The notes: generated by a model not told the origin, from the sequence alone. Shown: positions 1 through 12,005, counted from the stretch's first letter. The stretch is DNA of 64,000 nucleotides from Symbiodinium natans (GCA_905221605.1 CAJNDS010002104.1:609534-673533); one strand, 5' to 3'. Program-made: numbers and translations.

Positions 1-652
1 CAAGACTCTCGAGTCGCAGCCGACAGGCGAGTCTGGCAGGAGTTTTTCATAGCGGAGCATAGCAACCAGGGTAGAAGTTGGGAGAAGGGTCGGATCTTGA
101 CTTGTTTCCCTAGTGGTTAGAGGCAAGGAAAGTCGGGAAAGGCTCGCAAATCCCCGCGACACGCTTGAGGCCAGTGAGGTCAGCTTGACGTTCTGAAGTA
201 TTGCGCACATCGCCCTGGACATCAAGCATCGGGGCGGGCGGAGGTCTCACTGCAACGCCGAACTGTCTTGAAGCCAAGGTGCTACCACCATGCCTTTCTT
301 CATGCCGCCAATTTTGCGTGCCCGCAAGGTTTTGAGTGTGCAGCTCCCTTGCGGCCTGTCAGCAACTTAAACTTAGACGAATTTGCGCAGCATTAGCGCA
401 GAACACAAGGCAAAGGCATCAGCAATTCCTCGAGCATGTTACTGCTGCATCATACTTTGCATCACCCTTTGAAGTCCGCAAGTGCCGAGGAACCTGAGGT
501 CATTGCAAGTGACGCCGCTGAGATCCACGGTCGTGGGATCTGCCATGCTTTCCAGCAGAACCTTCACCACCTTTTGGGGGAAGATGGGGCTTCGCATCGA
601 CCGAGCTAGAGTTGAACACCAAAAAAAAGATAGGCCCTCAACCCTTTTTTGC

Positions 653-1062
653 CAAACCCTCAACCCTCAACCCTCAACCCTAAACCCTAAACCCTAAATT
701 TGAAAGCTTCAGCCTGGTGTTGGATCACGGCATCATCCCCCGCCCGGGCCCAGAGCGTCGTGGCCAGATGCAGCGGAGTGTAGTCTGGGACGGAGTCGAA
801 GGTGGCCCTGGGATTTTGTACAGCCACTCCGCGGAGCGGACCCCTCGGGCAGCCACTCCGCGGAGGACAATCGAAGAGAGAAAGGGTGTAGGGTTTAGGG
901 TTTAGGGTTTAGGGTTTAGGGTTTTTTTGGCACCCGACTAGCCACAGCAATGCGGGGTTTCAAGGTCGGTCTCGAAAAATGGCAAAAAGGAAATCTCCAG
1001 GGTTTAGGGTTTAGGGTTTAGGGTTTAGGGTTTAGGGTTTAGGGTTTAGGGTTTAGGGTTTG
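653..1062. repeat. interstitial telomere-type tracts
   Basis: C-rich CCCTCAA/CCCTAAA units occupy about 653-698. G-rich TTTAGGG units occupy about 889-924 and 999-1062. The two orientations therefore face each other around about 190 bp of unrelated sequence. TTTAGGG is the plant and dinoflagellate type telomere unit. Since genes follow on one side and sequence continues on the other, these are internal copies, not a chromosome end. Confidence 0.85.
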
Positions 1063-1315
1063 AGGTTCTCATTCTGTCAAGATATGGGTACTCCTCATTT
1101 ACCTCGAAATTTTGTAGTATGGCCCCATCTTGTAGCCACATTCCGACGAAGAAGATTATGGCGATAGAAGCCCCCCTTTAAAAGGCACCCCCGAATTTCA
1201 AAGGGAAAATCCCGACACAGTTTTGGCATTTGAAGAGGAGGTTCCGCGATTCCACCGCGGCCCGGCACCGGAGGAGCACCTCCAAGGGAGTAGGGTTTTT
1301 TTAATGACTTACAGT

Positions 1316-1372
1316 AGCGCAATATACTATAGATTACTATAGTATATCGCAATATACTATAGTATATCGCAA
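1316..1372. repeat. short palindromic AT-rich tandem repeat
   Basis: ACTATAGTATATCGCAAT-type units recur two to three times, and each contains its own reverse complement (ACTATAGT). It is non-coding and lies between the telomere-like tracts and the downstream end of the ankyrin gene. No function is visible. Confidence 0.6.
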
Positions 1373-1556
1373 TTTGGTAATTTAGTACAGTTTACTATAC
1401 AGCATACGATAACACCGTTCGGGGAGTCGCACCATCCGAAGCGCTTTTGATGTCTTGGAATGCCGCGTCGTGCCACAGTCTTGCGCTGCACTGCTTTGCT
1501 ACTAAAGCTGGTTCTGACTTAACCCCTTAAGCTGCAAACATCCGGCTCCCATCATG

Positions 1557-3671
1557 TCAGGCTGCGTGGAGCTCGGTCTCGCCATCCCTGACTGCGCATC
1601 GTGATGGCGCTATCTGCTCGTGCACGGCCAGTTCAAGTCCCAATTGGTGCAGGAGCCGCAAAACTCCTTCGTGACCAAAGCTGGCTGCGATGTGTGCCGG
1701 GGTGATGCCATGGGCATCTGCAGCGGCCAGGTCCACGCCCAATTGGTGCAGGAGCCGCAAAACTCCTTCGTGACCTTTGGAGGCTGCAAAGTTTGCTGGG
1801 GTCGTGCGAGCGGCATCTGCAGCGGCCAAGTTTACGCCCAACTGGTGCAGGAGCCGCAAAACTCCTTCGTGACCACACATGGCTGCGTTGTGTGCTGGGG
1901 TCCTGCCAGCGGCATCTGCAGCGGCCAAGTTTACGCCCAACTGGTGCAGGAGCCGCAAAACTCCTTCGTGACCAAAAGTGGCTGCCAAGTGTACTGGGGT
2001 CTGGCCATCGGCAGCTGCAGCGGACAAGTCAACCCCCAACTGGTGCAGGAGCCGCAAAACTCCTTCGTGACCTTTGGAGGCTGCGTTGTGTGCTGGGGTC
2101 TGGCCAGCGGCATCTGCAGCGGCCAAGTTTGCGCCCAAGTGGTGCAGGAGCCGCAAAACTCCTTCGTGCCCAAAAAAGGCTGCGAAGTGTGCCGGAGTCT
2201 GGCCATCGGCAGCTGCAGCGGACAGGTCAACCCCCAACTGGTGCAGGAGCCGCAAAACTCCTTCGTGACCACACATGGCTGCGTCGTGTGCTGGGGTCCT
2301 GCCATCGGCTCGTGCAGCGGCAAGGTCCACGCCCAATTGGCGCAGGAGCCGCAAAACTCCTTCGTGACCAAAAGTGGCTGCGAAGTGTACTGGGGTCTGG
2401 CCATCGGCAGCTGCAGCGGACAGGTCAACCCCCAACTGGTGCAGGAGCCGCAAAACTCCTTCGTGACCAAAATTGGCTGCGACGTGTGCCGGGGTGATGC
2501 CATCGGCTCGTGCAACGGCCAGGTCAATGCCCAATTGGTGCAGGAGCCGCAAAACTCCTTCGTGACCTTTGGAGGCTGCAACGTTTGCTGGGGTCTTGCC
2601 AGCGGCATCTGCAGCGGCCAAGTTTACGCCCAACTGGTGCAGGAGCCGCAAAACTCCTTCGTGACCACCCCTGACTGCACAGTATGCCAGGGTTTCGCCA
2701 CGGGCATCTGCAGCGGCCAAGTCCACGCCCAACTGGTGCAGGAGCCGCAAAACTCCTTCGTGACCAGAAATGGCTGCGGAGTGTGCTGGGGTCATGCCAT
2801 CGGCATCTGCAGCGGCCAGGTCCACGCCCAATTGGTGCAGGAGCCGCAAAACTCCTTCCTGACCAAAAGCGGCTGCGCAAGCCGCTGGTGTCCTGCCACC
2901 GATACCTGCAGCAGCCAGGTCAGCGCCCGATTGGTGTAGGAGCCGCAATGTTCCTATGTCTCCATGCGCAGCTGCCACCTGCATCGGCGTCTTGGCGACT
3001 GAAGTGCCTTGTTTCTTTGCTTTCTGGAACCGAAAGCCGAGCCTCCGGTCCCCGGACACAAGGAAAATTGGGATGCCCAGGTCCTCTGCGATGGCAATCT
3101 CCTGTTGCTGCCCCTCACCCAGCTGGCAATCAACCTCAACCGCTTGTAGCATGATAGGTGGTTTCCGCTGCTGCCGGGTTGATGGATCCCCGCCAGCAAG
3201 GTGGTACCTATAAGAATACGCCCAGCAATCGTCCTCATCTGGCTTTCCCCTCGATTTGCACAGCCCTTTGCACCAGCGGCCTTCACGGTGAGTCTGGCAG
3301 AGGGTCTTCGTGTACTTGTTGGGAGAGTAGACGTAACCGCCATGGCTCCGATAAGCCGAAGCAAACCTAGTTGCGACTTGGTATGCTGTCGAAGCTGTAC
3401 TCAAGTTGCCTACTGTCATCCGCTGGGTTTGTTCGATAGCATTGAATCGCAAGCTCAGCACGACTGGGCACCGACGCCCATGCTGCTGCTCCCAGGGATA
3501 CTCGAATTGCTCATCTCGCAAACGCTCGAAGTGCACCCCGTCTCCTGTCACGGGCTTCCAAGCCGTCTTCACTCGCTGGAAGCCATGAAACATCTTGGAC
3601 AGCACTGACGGCATCGCGTGCTGCTCGTGCTGGACGGCTATGGGGGTTGGCAAGTTGACCGTATCATGCAC
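1557..3671 (-). CDS. ankyrin-repeat protein, 14 units, intronless
   Basis: A 704-residue protein is read without interruption. Residues 1-227 show no domain I recognise. From about residue 228, fourteen consecutive 33-residue ankyrin units follow (start TPAHxAA, core GHEGVLRLLHQLG, loop DLAAADAxG), then a tail of about 15 residues and the stop. Ankyrin arrays are protein-binding scaffolds; the partner cannot be read from sequence. The start is the first ATG of the frame; Met20 is an alternative. There is no transmembrane segment. The repeat units are nearly identical at DNA level, including silent positions, which points to recent duplication or gene conversion. The strict periodicity also opens long frames on the opposite strand (up to 439 codons); these are shadows. 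Lack of introns contrasts with most neighbours and could reflect passage through an mRNA copy (inference). Confidence 0.85.
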   Translation of the reverse strand: MHDTVNLPTPIAVQHEQHAMPSVLSKMFHGFQRVKTAWKPVTGDGVHFERLRDEQFEYPWEQQHGRRCPVVLSLRFNAIEQTQRMTVGNLSTASTAYQVATRFASAYRSHGGYVYSPNKYTKTLCQTHREGRWCKGLCKSRGKPDEDDCWAYSYRYHLAGGDPSTRQQRKPPIMLQAVEVDCQLGEGQQQEIAIAEDLGIPIFLVSGDRRLGFRFQKAKKQGTSVAKTPMQVAAAHGDIGTLRLLHQSGADLAAAGIGGRTPAACAAAFGQEGVLRLLHQLGVDLAAADADGMTPAHSAAISGHEGVLRLLHQLGVDLAAADARGETLAYCAVRGGHEGVLRLLHQLGVNLAAADAAGKTPANVAASKGHEGVLRLLHQLGIDLAVARADGITPAHVAANFGHEGVLRLLHQLGVDLSAAAADGQTPVHFAATFGHEGVLRLLRQLGVDLAAARADGRTPAHDAAMCGHEGVLRLLHQLGVDLSAAAADGQTPAHFAAFFGHEGVLRLLHHLGANLAAADAAGQTPAHNAASKGHEGVLRLLHQLGVDLSAAAADGQTPVHLAATFGHEGVLRLLHQLGVNLAAADAAGRTPAHNAAMCGHEGVLRLLHQLGVNLAAADAARTTPANFAASKGHEGVLRLLHQLGVDLAAADAHGITPAHIAASFGHEGVLRLLHQLGLELAVHEQIAPSRCAVRDGETELHAA

Positions 3672-4097
3672 TCTTACGGGTACAGGGACCTCTGAAGGGC
3701 GTTTGTTTCACTCGCACAAATTTCACAACCGCCGCGGGGGTGTGGGATCCACTACAACCCCTTTGAGCCAATTGAAGCCGGCGTGGATCAAGCCATGAGG
3801 GATACTAAAGAAATCCCGACAATAATGAATACATTGAAACGACAGATTCAGCCAACTATTGACAATACTCGTTCAGGCGCGGTCCAGAGAGTTGCCGGGT
3901 GCCAGAGGGCGTTCATGGGCCAGATGAAACGCAATTTTGCTCCAGGACGCTGGCAACCCTTTAGGCGCAAGAAGCAAACGATACAAAACCGCACTGATCG
4001 ATAACCTACGACTTCTTGCTCCTCAGCCCACTACCTGCACCAACTTGTCTGTCAACATAATAGCACCGTAATACTAAAGATACTAAAGGAAAACTAG

Positions 4098-4375
4098 ACC
4101 CCGTAACTTGGCTCGAGAAAGGGGGGTCTGGGATAGGAAGTGGAGAAGTCAATGGGGGGGCAAGGAGCAACCCAGACCAGGCGTTCTGGGGAAAAGAAAG
4201 AAAGCAGGCGAGGAGTAGACAACCCAGACCGCCGGAAATTCCCGGAACTCAGCTCGAGAAAGGGGGTCTGGGATAGGGAGTGGAGAGCAAGGGGGTGGCA
4301 AGGAACAACGTTCTGGGGAAAAGCAAGCAGGCAGGCCAGGAGAAGACAGCCCAGACCCCGCAACTCGGCTCGGGA
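4098..4375. repeat. purine-rich minisatellite, about 2.3 units
   Basis: A segment starting around GGCTCGAGAAAGGGGGTCTG and running through TTCTGGGGAAAAG, AAGCAGGC and CCCAGACC recurs at about 4110 and 4251, with a third partial start near 4367. Spacing is roughly 142 then 117 bp. It is non-coding. A CA run (about 4436-4450) follows. Confidence 0.6.
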
Positions 4376-4679
4376 GAGGAGCGAGAGAGGAGACGAAAAG
4401 AGAGAAGAGAGGCGAAGAAAGAACAAAAAAAAAATCACACACACACACAGAGACACCGACCGACCGCTGCAGCATCGCAGCTCGCGACACTGCACATGGA
4501 ATACCCAAGTAATTCCACAGTCTTGAGTCTTGTGAAGCAAACAACTCCTCAGCCATCGGCATCCGGCAACTTTCGTGGCGCCAAATTGTGCATCACATTA
4601 AGTTGCTACTACTTTACACGACAGTCAGCCCACTTGGGATACGTGCTCTCTGATGATCTTTGCTCCCATCCAGTCGTGT

Positions 4680-7395
4680 AGATCCAGGGGTTCGACGTCT
4701 AGGGCTGCTGTGAAAGGTGCCTTCTTGATCCATACACCCTCTGCCCACCTTCACGCCATGCACATTCCCGGCATAGACCGCAAAATGAATCCTGAGCATA
4801 TGCGGAGGATTGCTGCCACATCCAGCACTTCTGGAACCAGATCTTGGATAACTTGCACAACAATGTCGGCAGAAGTGCACCATGTGCTCAATCAACCCAG
4901 CTGCGGCAAAACCGAGCAGAAGACTCTCTCCTTGATGATCAGATCATCCTGTTGCAGACACATGACAAGAAGGCCCACCAAATCTGCTCACTGCCCTCCT
5001 TCAGAAGCAACCGTAGCAACTCACAATGCACGTCGGAGAAGAGGTAAGGACTTATTCTGTGGTTCTGGCTTCAGGCTCTGACCAAGATTAGAAGGCCTGG
5101 CTTGTGGGCTGGACATTCAGACTTCGGCATTGGGAGTGGTTGCAGTGCTCCAGCATACAAGGCCCCCCTGCAGTCCGATGGGAAGTCGAGCTCCACATCG
5201 AAGAGCGCGCGTGCGTTGATGTTGCCTTTGAGACCTTGCAGCGAAGACTCAAAGCCCAAGTGCCCTCGTTCCCTCTGGGACCCTCGTGCGACCAAGGAGC
5301 GCAAGATCAGGTGGATGTCCTCCTCTAAGCGCTCGTAATGGCAGAACGCAGCCACCTCCGCTGAGTTTAGGCTTCAGTCCGAGTCCGGCTTATACATATA
5401 AACTCAAAAAATTGGCGAGGGCCATCCCATGAAGATAAGGCACATGTATTAGGCTGATCTGCGACCAACTGCCCACCGACTCAAGGCAAAGCTTGCCCTG
5501 CCGGAGCTTCCCACGAACTGCCGCAGGCTTCATGGCCTGCGCGTGCAGATCATGGGGGTGTGAACGGAAGACGCTTTGGAATCATCTTGGGTAGCGAAGC
5601 CCCTGATCCAGCAGAGAGCTCAGCCCTCGAGCTGCTCTTCCGCTGGGATTCCTCTGCCTCCTCCAAGGAGTAGGACTTGGGAAACCGCATGGCGACGCTG
5701 CGCAGGAAGGCTTTGAGGAGCTGGATCACTTGCTCCGGAAGCCGCCCATTCAGGATGAAGCCTGAAAAGCACAGGCCAGATGAAACATGTACAGACTGCT
5801 GCAACCCGCAGGAACACTGAAGGTGTAGTGTGCACATGTGTGCACCAGAAGGCACTGGAGATTTAGACCTGGTTGGCTCTGAGACCGCGCCTACATTCCA
5901 CGGGTTGGGCCCGAGCACGTTCGACAAGGACACATGCTCGGTGGGGTCCCCTTGGAACTCCTTGGATCCATTCCAACGGTTTAGCAAAATCTTCTCCAGA
6001 CATAGCGGAAGGGCTCTGGCTGCTGGACGGCTTGCTCCATCATCATCTACCCACAAGATTAAGGAAAGAAGACAACAAGCTCCCAAGGGCAAGCGTCGTG
6101 CATCAGGTCCTCGAACCATTTCTTCAAGTCCTGCCGCTCCGCAATGCTGCAAGGGCAACTTGTCTGGCTGACTGTGTGTATGCGTGTTCGGACGTGGACA
6201 GCTCTATGCCACCATGCCAGTTTGCCATAAGAGCCTGTTTACAAAGAAACCATGATCTGGCGCCACGCTCAAATGAACACCCACAGGCTCCGGCAGGTCG
6301 TACACGCGCTTTGAGGACGGCGTGCGCTGGCTTGGCGACTCCTCATGGAGGGGGTTCGGAGCTGGGAAAGGGCTCGGTTTCGGGAAGCCAAACATTCCCA
6401 GCGTCCTCGAAGTTTACACTTCGCTGGCCATCCGACCTCACTTGCAAAAGGGGCCATGCGGGCCCTACGAGAAGATCAGAGTCATGAATCTCCATGGATC
6501 TCCGGGCGCTATGTTCCTTGCTCTTGTGGAGCAGGCCACCTTGTCATACCCTGTCCCCTGCAACAAACACCACCTGCGCCCTGCCAAGGCGCGCGTCGGG
6601 GTTGATGAACTGCGTATACCTGAGTGCCAAGCTCGAAGGATGGCATGTGACCTACATGTCATGCCACGAAAAGCTCGGCTCTCGAAACCCCCGACGGCCT
6701 CTGCCCTGTCCCCAGCTCATCATTCCTCCCCCAAGCATAGCCAAGCATAGCCTCACCTCCCGATCATCGAAGACCTCCAACTGCTTAACTTCTCACCCCA
6801 AGTATTCGTCGCGACGCCGCCTGTTCCGCCAAGCAAGCACCTTCCCCCCTCGTGTCCGGTCTCTCGCTCTGCCCCTATGTATCGTATCCCCGTGCAGCTC
6901 TTGTTTGCTTGTTTAGTTTTCGCTCCTACGCGTCATTGCTTGTTCTGGGCTTGGGTCGCCCAAAAACCCCGCAGCACAAGGAACAACAGAACAGCTGAAG
7001 CAAATTAAAAGTGGTGAGCCATCCATGTTAGGCCAGGGTTGCAGGGTTAAGTTTCAGCATCAGGTATTCCCAGCAGGACGCCCTGGAGTATGCATGCCAC
7101 TTCCCTCAAGCCCTGGGCTCTGCGAAGTGAACAAACATGTTATGGACTAATGCCAGGTTGGTGCAGTCTTGGGAGCGGCGGTCGTGAGAGCAGCGGGCGG
7201 ACCTCCATCCCCAAGCCAAGCACACAAGCATGACAAAGCTTGACAAAGCATGACAACATACAATTTCTCGACCTCTCTGCATTTCGAGAACCAAAGGCAC
7301 TCTACAGCTCATGTCCTGGCAAGCGCCCTTCTTCGTTGTCGAGTAGCGATGCCCGACTGGGATCTCTTGCCCACAGGATCTTGATGTCCAGTCTC
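4680..7395 (-). CDS. multi-exon gene, function unknown (partial model)
   Basis: I do not recognise the family. Several minus-strand segments read like exons: RLDIKILWARDPSRASLLDN at about 7395-7325 (after AG|G); YTQFINPDARLGRAQ at 6619-6574 (AG|G acceptor, GT donor); a stretch with KRVYDLPEPVGVHLSVAPDH near 6.3 kb; LSNVLGPNPWNVGAV near 5.9 kb; LPEQVIQLLKAFLRSVAMRF near 5.75-5.6 kb; ERLEEDIHLILRSLVARG near 5.3 kb; and ADIVVQVIQDLVPEVLDVAA and LDVEPLDLHDWMGAKIIREH between 4.9 and 4.65 kb. The later parts look all-helical. The joins, start and stop are not resolved, so the limits are approximate, and two adjacent genes cannot be excluded. The same strand and intron style as the neighbours support a real gene. 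Confidence 0.4.
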
Positions 7396-8213
7396 CTGGG
7401 CTTCGGACACAGGTTATCCAAACAGGTGCGCCGGGCCATGCCTCCTCTCACGAGTGCATGAGCCGGCCAGATGCAGCCAACCGAAGGCAAGCGGCATCGT
7501 TTGAATGCGACTGAGGATGGATGTCTCGCGAGCTTGCCATGGCCAACTAGCGCAGGCCGTGTACAACCATTTCGAGGTTGCTTGTGGTTCAATGCATGGT
7601 GCTACTTCGTTACAGCTTCTCAACCTCTTTTCCTTCGTGGCATCATAATGACTCCAGGCAGGAAGAGGAGAGGATTGGGGGGGGGAGGGGGTGGGCTCTG
7701 TTTCTTTGTTGTAAGAAGCCGCACCGAGACCTCTTCGAAAGGATGCCATCTGTGGAGCGTGCTTCATCGTTCATGGGCCGTTGTTCTTGATTCTCCCTTG
7801 AAGCTGGCTTTTTTTCTCCAAACTGCGGGGAGGGAACAATCAACACTGGTGCTGGGGCTAGATCCTCTGAGTGCAATGAGCCCATGACTCGCTGCTGCTA
7901 CCGTGCGAAGCAACCAAGCCAAGGCAGCCCAAGGCCTCCCTCCTTGTTCCTGTCGTAGCCATGCATGTGCGCCCCCCTGTTTTTCTTGCCTCTGACAGCT
8001 CAGGGCGACAGCGCCACGGTCCTGTCACGACGCCTTCCGGCGGGGGATCCTGCGAGCAGCTTGTCGACAAAACGGAGTGCTAGCCAACCCGCTGTGGGAT
8101 TCAACTCGTGATGCCAGGCCACAGAATAAGAACGAACCACAAAAGAGCCTTCACAGCCCTCCGCACCCTCTAGATCTTTGCCAGAAGATCACGCTGCCCT
8201 TTCTCCCATGTGC

Positions 8214-10081
8214 CTAGCACCCAGCCTCTAAAGGCTGCCAGCGCGTGTCACAGGAAATCCGGAATGACCGGGTGCCATTCGGCAGAGTCGTGTGCAGAAG
8301 ATCCATACCGAAGATCGCCTTAGAACTCAACATGCCAGCAAACCTGTCAGAGAGGCTTTGATGCCCGACTCTCATGATTCCCTCTGCTTCGTCTCGAAGG
8401 AAAATCTGCTGCATTCGACACAGCTCACCGCATCTCTGCCAAGGGTCCACATCCCCAGAGTCGAAGTGGCAACTGCGCCATACGCAGCCTCTGCTCTGGA
8501 TGTTTCAGCGGGCGTTTTAAATCAGATGTTTGCAGCTCAGATTGCTTCATGAAGGGGCTTGCAGGCCCAACGCACGTTGCCCTCAAGGGCAACTGAACAC
8601 CCAAGCTACTGAGAAGATGTAAAGGCATCCCACAAACTCAGCTCAAGGTCGGCAATCGTCAGATTTCAAGGTTGCATCGGCTGCCTTCCGGCAGCGTAAG
8701 GGCTCCAGCATCTGAAGCCAGCCAGCCACTCCTGGTGTGGAGTCTGTGACGTGGGGCCAGTGGTGCTGGAGGAGCTTTGAATGGCTGCGTTGTCTTTGGC
8801 CTTGACTGGAAATTGACTTCTTGCTGTTGCATCTTCAACTGTTGGGCGTGTGGTGATCCTCTTCGCCGTTAGAAGCATTGTGGCCCTCCAGATGTCTCTG
8901 GGCATCCCCAATGAAAGAGGCTTCCGCCCCACGCATGGTGCAGGCATTTGTAATGTGAGACTGCAACTGACGTTTACAGTTTAAACCACACTGTCCGCTA
9001 ACCAGATCGATCATGCCGGTTTGCTTTCTCTTGCGGCAGCGTGGACACTCAGGCATGTGGCTTCTGTCAGGCGTGGTTTTCCGATCAATCTGTTGTTCAG
9101 GATGGGAAAGCTACCTCGGATGGTAGAATCGAAGACTCATAGGCATAGGGGGTAGGCCTTTATTCTCAATCCCGCAAACGACACCTCATATCTACCCTTA
9201 CCAATATTTACAAGGGACCATATATGCACTCACCGAATAACAGTACAGTAGACCCTACCCCGTATCCAGGCCCCAAAGTTTGGATAAATCGAGGAAGGTC
9301 CAACCGTCCGTCGTGCTCCTCTCCCCATCAGATCCGACACGCCGGTAGTCCTTGAACCTGGGTGTGCAGAAACTGGCGCAAAGCGGACCAGAGAGACGGT
9401 GGCTTCACATTGACTCATCATGCCAGATGAATTTCACTACCTGAGCCAGCGGACCGCTCAATCACTGCGGGGTTCCTGTGCGAGCCCGGAATCCAGCAAA
9501 GGGAGCCCAGCTCCTCCTGTCCACACCTCATTCGCTACATCGAGGGTTGACGAGGTGGAGTGAGGCTGTTGTTCGGCTTTGTTTGGATAGAACTGCAGCA
9601 CCAAAAACAGAAGGTGACAGCGGCCACTCCAAGGCTTTCTATGCGCACCTCACGGGCCCAAGTGGGATCCAGGCCGTCAGCCGCCGGCCCTCGCCCACGT
9701 AAGCACGGTCCATGTGGGGGCCAGTGTAAGTCGAGGGTGGCACAGCCCGCAGCCACTTGTACGCCGTGGTGACTACCTGGGTGTCGAAATGGTGCAGTAC
9801 TGCTCCCGGTGTCTCGGCAGGCATGACAAGATGTCAAGATAGGCAACATAACAACATAACGTCATGTGCAGGCAATCAAGTCAAGAAAGCTTCAGGGGCC
9901 CAGGAGACCTCCTCAACTTCCAAGAGGTTGGCAGTCGCCTCGAAAAGGCTCGCGTGCTCCAGCACAGCGACAACCTGCATTCAATTCAAGCTGCCAGCTT
10001 ACCGTGCCTACCGGCTTACCGAGTCTCGGCAACACGTGCCATCGCCTCTGGCAAGGCCTGAAGGTCCAAGCGCCGTAGCAG
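8214..10081 (-). CDS. phytanoyl-CoA dioxygenase-like (PhyH) 2-oxoglutarate oxygenase, 5' end open
   Basis: Five 3' exons join in frame: 9776-9654, 9516-9476, 9357-9305, 8488-8448 and 8318-8214 (stop TAG). They carry the PhyH pattern: YKWLRAVPPSTYTGPHMDRA (HxD iron ligands in HMD), LTAWIPLG, GSLCWIPGSHR, then DSGDVAIFGMDLLHTTLPNG (distal His) and FRISCDTRWQP (Arg that binds 2-oxoglutarate). An upstream exon at 9974-9909 (VVAVLEHASLFEATANLLE) fits the family, and another near 10081-10030 is likely. Donors are GT, GA, GT, GA; all acceptors are AG|G. PhyH enzymes hydroxylate small substrates, using Fe(II), O2 and 2-oxoglutarate; the substrate here is unknown. The region from the metal ligands to the C-terminus is shorter than in many relatives. 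N-terminal exons are not found. Confidence 0.72.
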
Positions 10082-10635
10082 CGAAGGCATTGGCACCTTC
10101 CCGGCGTGCCCTACATTGCCCTACATTTGACTGCCAGCAACTGCAGCTTATATTGATGAGGCTTCGATCTCCTACAGAGGCAGGCGTGCCTTTCCATCAA
10201 GACAGTCTGAGGCGACCAAAGCCATGTCCAAAGCAGCGCCAGGCCTCAAGGTCAGACACGATGGCAACCGGTCCAGGCTACCACTTAAGCTTCGAAGCAT
10301 TGGCCGACCACCTGCGAATGTCCAAGCCGCTTGAGCGCGCTTGCCGAAGAGAGTTCCCGTAACAGCCTGCAGGCCAACAGGGGACTGCATGGCGGCACTT
10401 GCTACAAGCTTGTCCTTTGATAATCCCGCACTCGGCCGAGTCCTGATTGAAACGAAGCTGCCTTCGAGCACTTAACCAACAACCACAACAGCTGCAATCT
10501 GCGATCCTCTTTCAAGCAAAAGGTGGCCTCATGCGGGCCGCGCATACAAGTGCAGTTGGCAGCAGCCCACGCAGCACCACCAAGCCCTCCTGAGAAGCAC
10601 GGCTTTTTGGCAGTGTCACGTGCAAGTCTCGGTCT

Positions 10636-10733
10636 TTATGTGGGGGTTTCCGAGACAGGGGTACCCTTTTGGGAGTTCCTGTAATAAGGATTCTACTACT
10701 TGGCGGTATAATGTGGTATCCTGATTAGTGTGA

Positions 10734-10769
<36 letters not shown>

Positions 10770-11500
10770 ACTAAATCCACCCCCGTAATAGTGTTAAAAA
10801 AAAAGGGACCCCCCCAAACTAATTTTCGGCCCCGGGCCCCCCCCCACCGGCTCCTCTTCATTTCCTCTTCGCTCCTCTTCCCTCTCCTCTTCCTCTCCTC
10901 TTCCCCCCGAAAACCTTGACATTATTGTGGGGGTGCAATTTTTTTTTAATGGGGTTCGGGGCAGCACGTGGACTACCCCCTTCAAAATTTGATGGCTAGG
11001 CCTCCTCAGATAAGCGAAGTCATAAGGAATCCTTGTTTTCCGGCCTGGTCGTCGACCCTGAACCCGGGAAGCTTGAAGGCGCGCCCCCCCGCCCCCCTCC
11101 CCCCGAAAACCTTGACAGTATTGTGGGGGTGCAATTTTTTTTTAATGGGCTTCGGGGCAGCACGTGGACTACCCCCTTCAAAATTTGATGGCTAGGCCTC
11201 CTCAGATAAGCGAAGTCATAAGGAATCCTTGTTTTCAGGCCTGGTCGTAGACCCTGAACCCGGGAAGTTGGGGATGACAGCTCAGAACTCCGACTTGAAG
11301 CTGCTCTTCTTTTGCTCTTTTCTTTCATCATCTTCTTCTCTTTTTTCTCTGTTCCGAAACCCATGCCCGAAAAACTTTACTTTATTGTGGGGGGGCAATC
11401 GAATTTGGGTCGCCTGAATAATTTTTGGAAAACTTTTCATTATTGAGGGGGTCCAGACTAATCAGGATACGACATTATTGAGGGTGCCCCTATATGGAGA
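10636..11500. repeat. complex repeat block with TIR-like ends and a 196-bp-period duplication
   Basis: About 170 bp at 10903-11072 is repeated almost exactly at 11099-11268 (CCGAAAACCTTGAC, TTGTGGGGGTGCAA, TTTTTTTTTAATGGG, GCACGTGGACTACCCCC). Degraded starts of the unit recur near 11366 and 11428. The outer flanks are inverted relative to each other: GTATCCTGATTAG at about 10717 reappears as its reverse complement at about 11457. A poly-C run (about 10738-10767) and CT-rich DNA lie inside. The left edge resembles the small TIR element at 17536-17641. No coding frame is convincing; the structure suggests nested miniature elements. Confidence 0.55.
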
Positions 11501-11675
11501 ATACCCATTCCCACAACTTCAAACCAATCCTAAGGATCGAACATCAAGATCAAGGATCCACCCAGCTCCTCGTGTAAAAGCTCCCGGGCACGGCTCCAAA
11601 CACAGTGCCGGCGTTTCTTGGCAATCGCGGGGCTGCTCGCTAACGCAAATACAGATGACTGCAACATGTATATGG

Positions 11676-11740
11676 ATATGCATACATATATATATATGGC
11701 AGGTTATATGTACATACCATGCACATGAGAAAATGCAGAA

Positions 11741-11771
<31 letters not shown>

Positions 11772-11845
11772 CAAAAATATGTGTGTATGTATATCATATA
11801 ATATAGAGAGAGAGATTTGTACATATACACATACACACAATCCTT
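11676..11845. repeat. TA/CA microsatellite
   Basis: Alternating ATATAT and GTATAT runs pass into ACACATACAC. Frames rich in Tyr-Ile that cross this tract come from the repeat and are not genes. Confidence 0.9.
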
Positions 11846-12005
11846 CTGTTTGCAGAAAATTGGGGCACCGAGGTGCCTGTCATTGCCCGTCCCTTCCAAG
11901 TTTGCACAAGGCTCCGTCACCTGAAGCTCCGGGCTCTGTCGGCCGCCAACCTCTGCCAGAAGAGAGCCCCCCGGGCATCGAATGTTCAGAGCCTGGTCAA
12001 GATCG

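Noticed and set aside
653-1062. Chromosome end at the left side
   Set aside because: The telomere-type tracts are short, mixed in orientation and followed by unique sequence on both sides.
1620-2939. 439-codon plus-strand frame
   Set aside because: Antisense shadow of the ankyrin repeats; it persists only because the 99-bp period keeps the frame open.
11519-11920. Tyr/Ile-rich frames at 11.5-11.9 kb and 24.3-24.7 kb
   Set aside because: Translations of TA/CA microsatellites.
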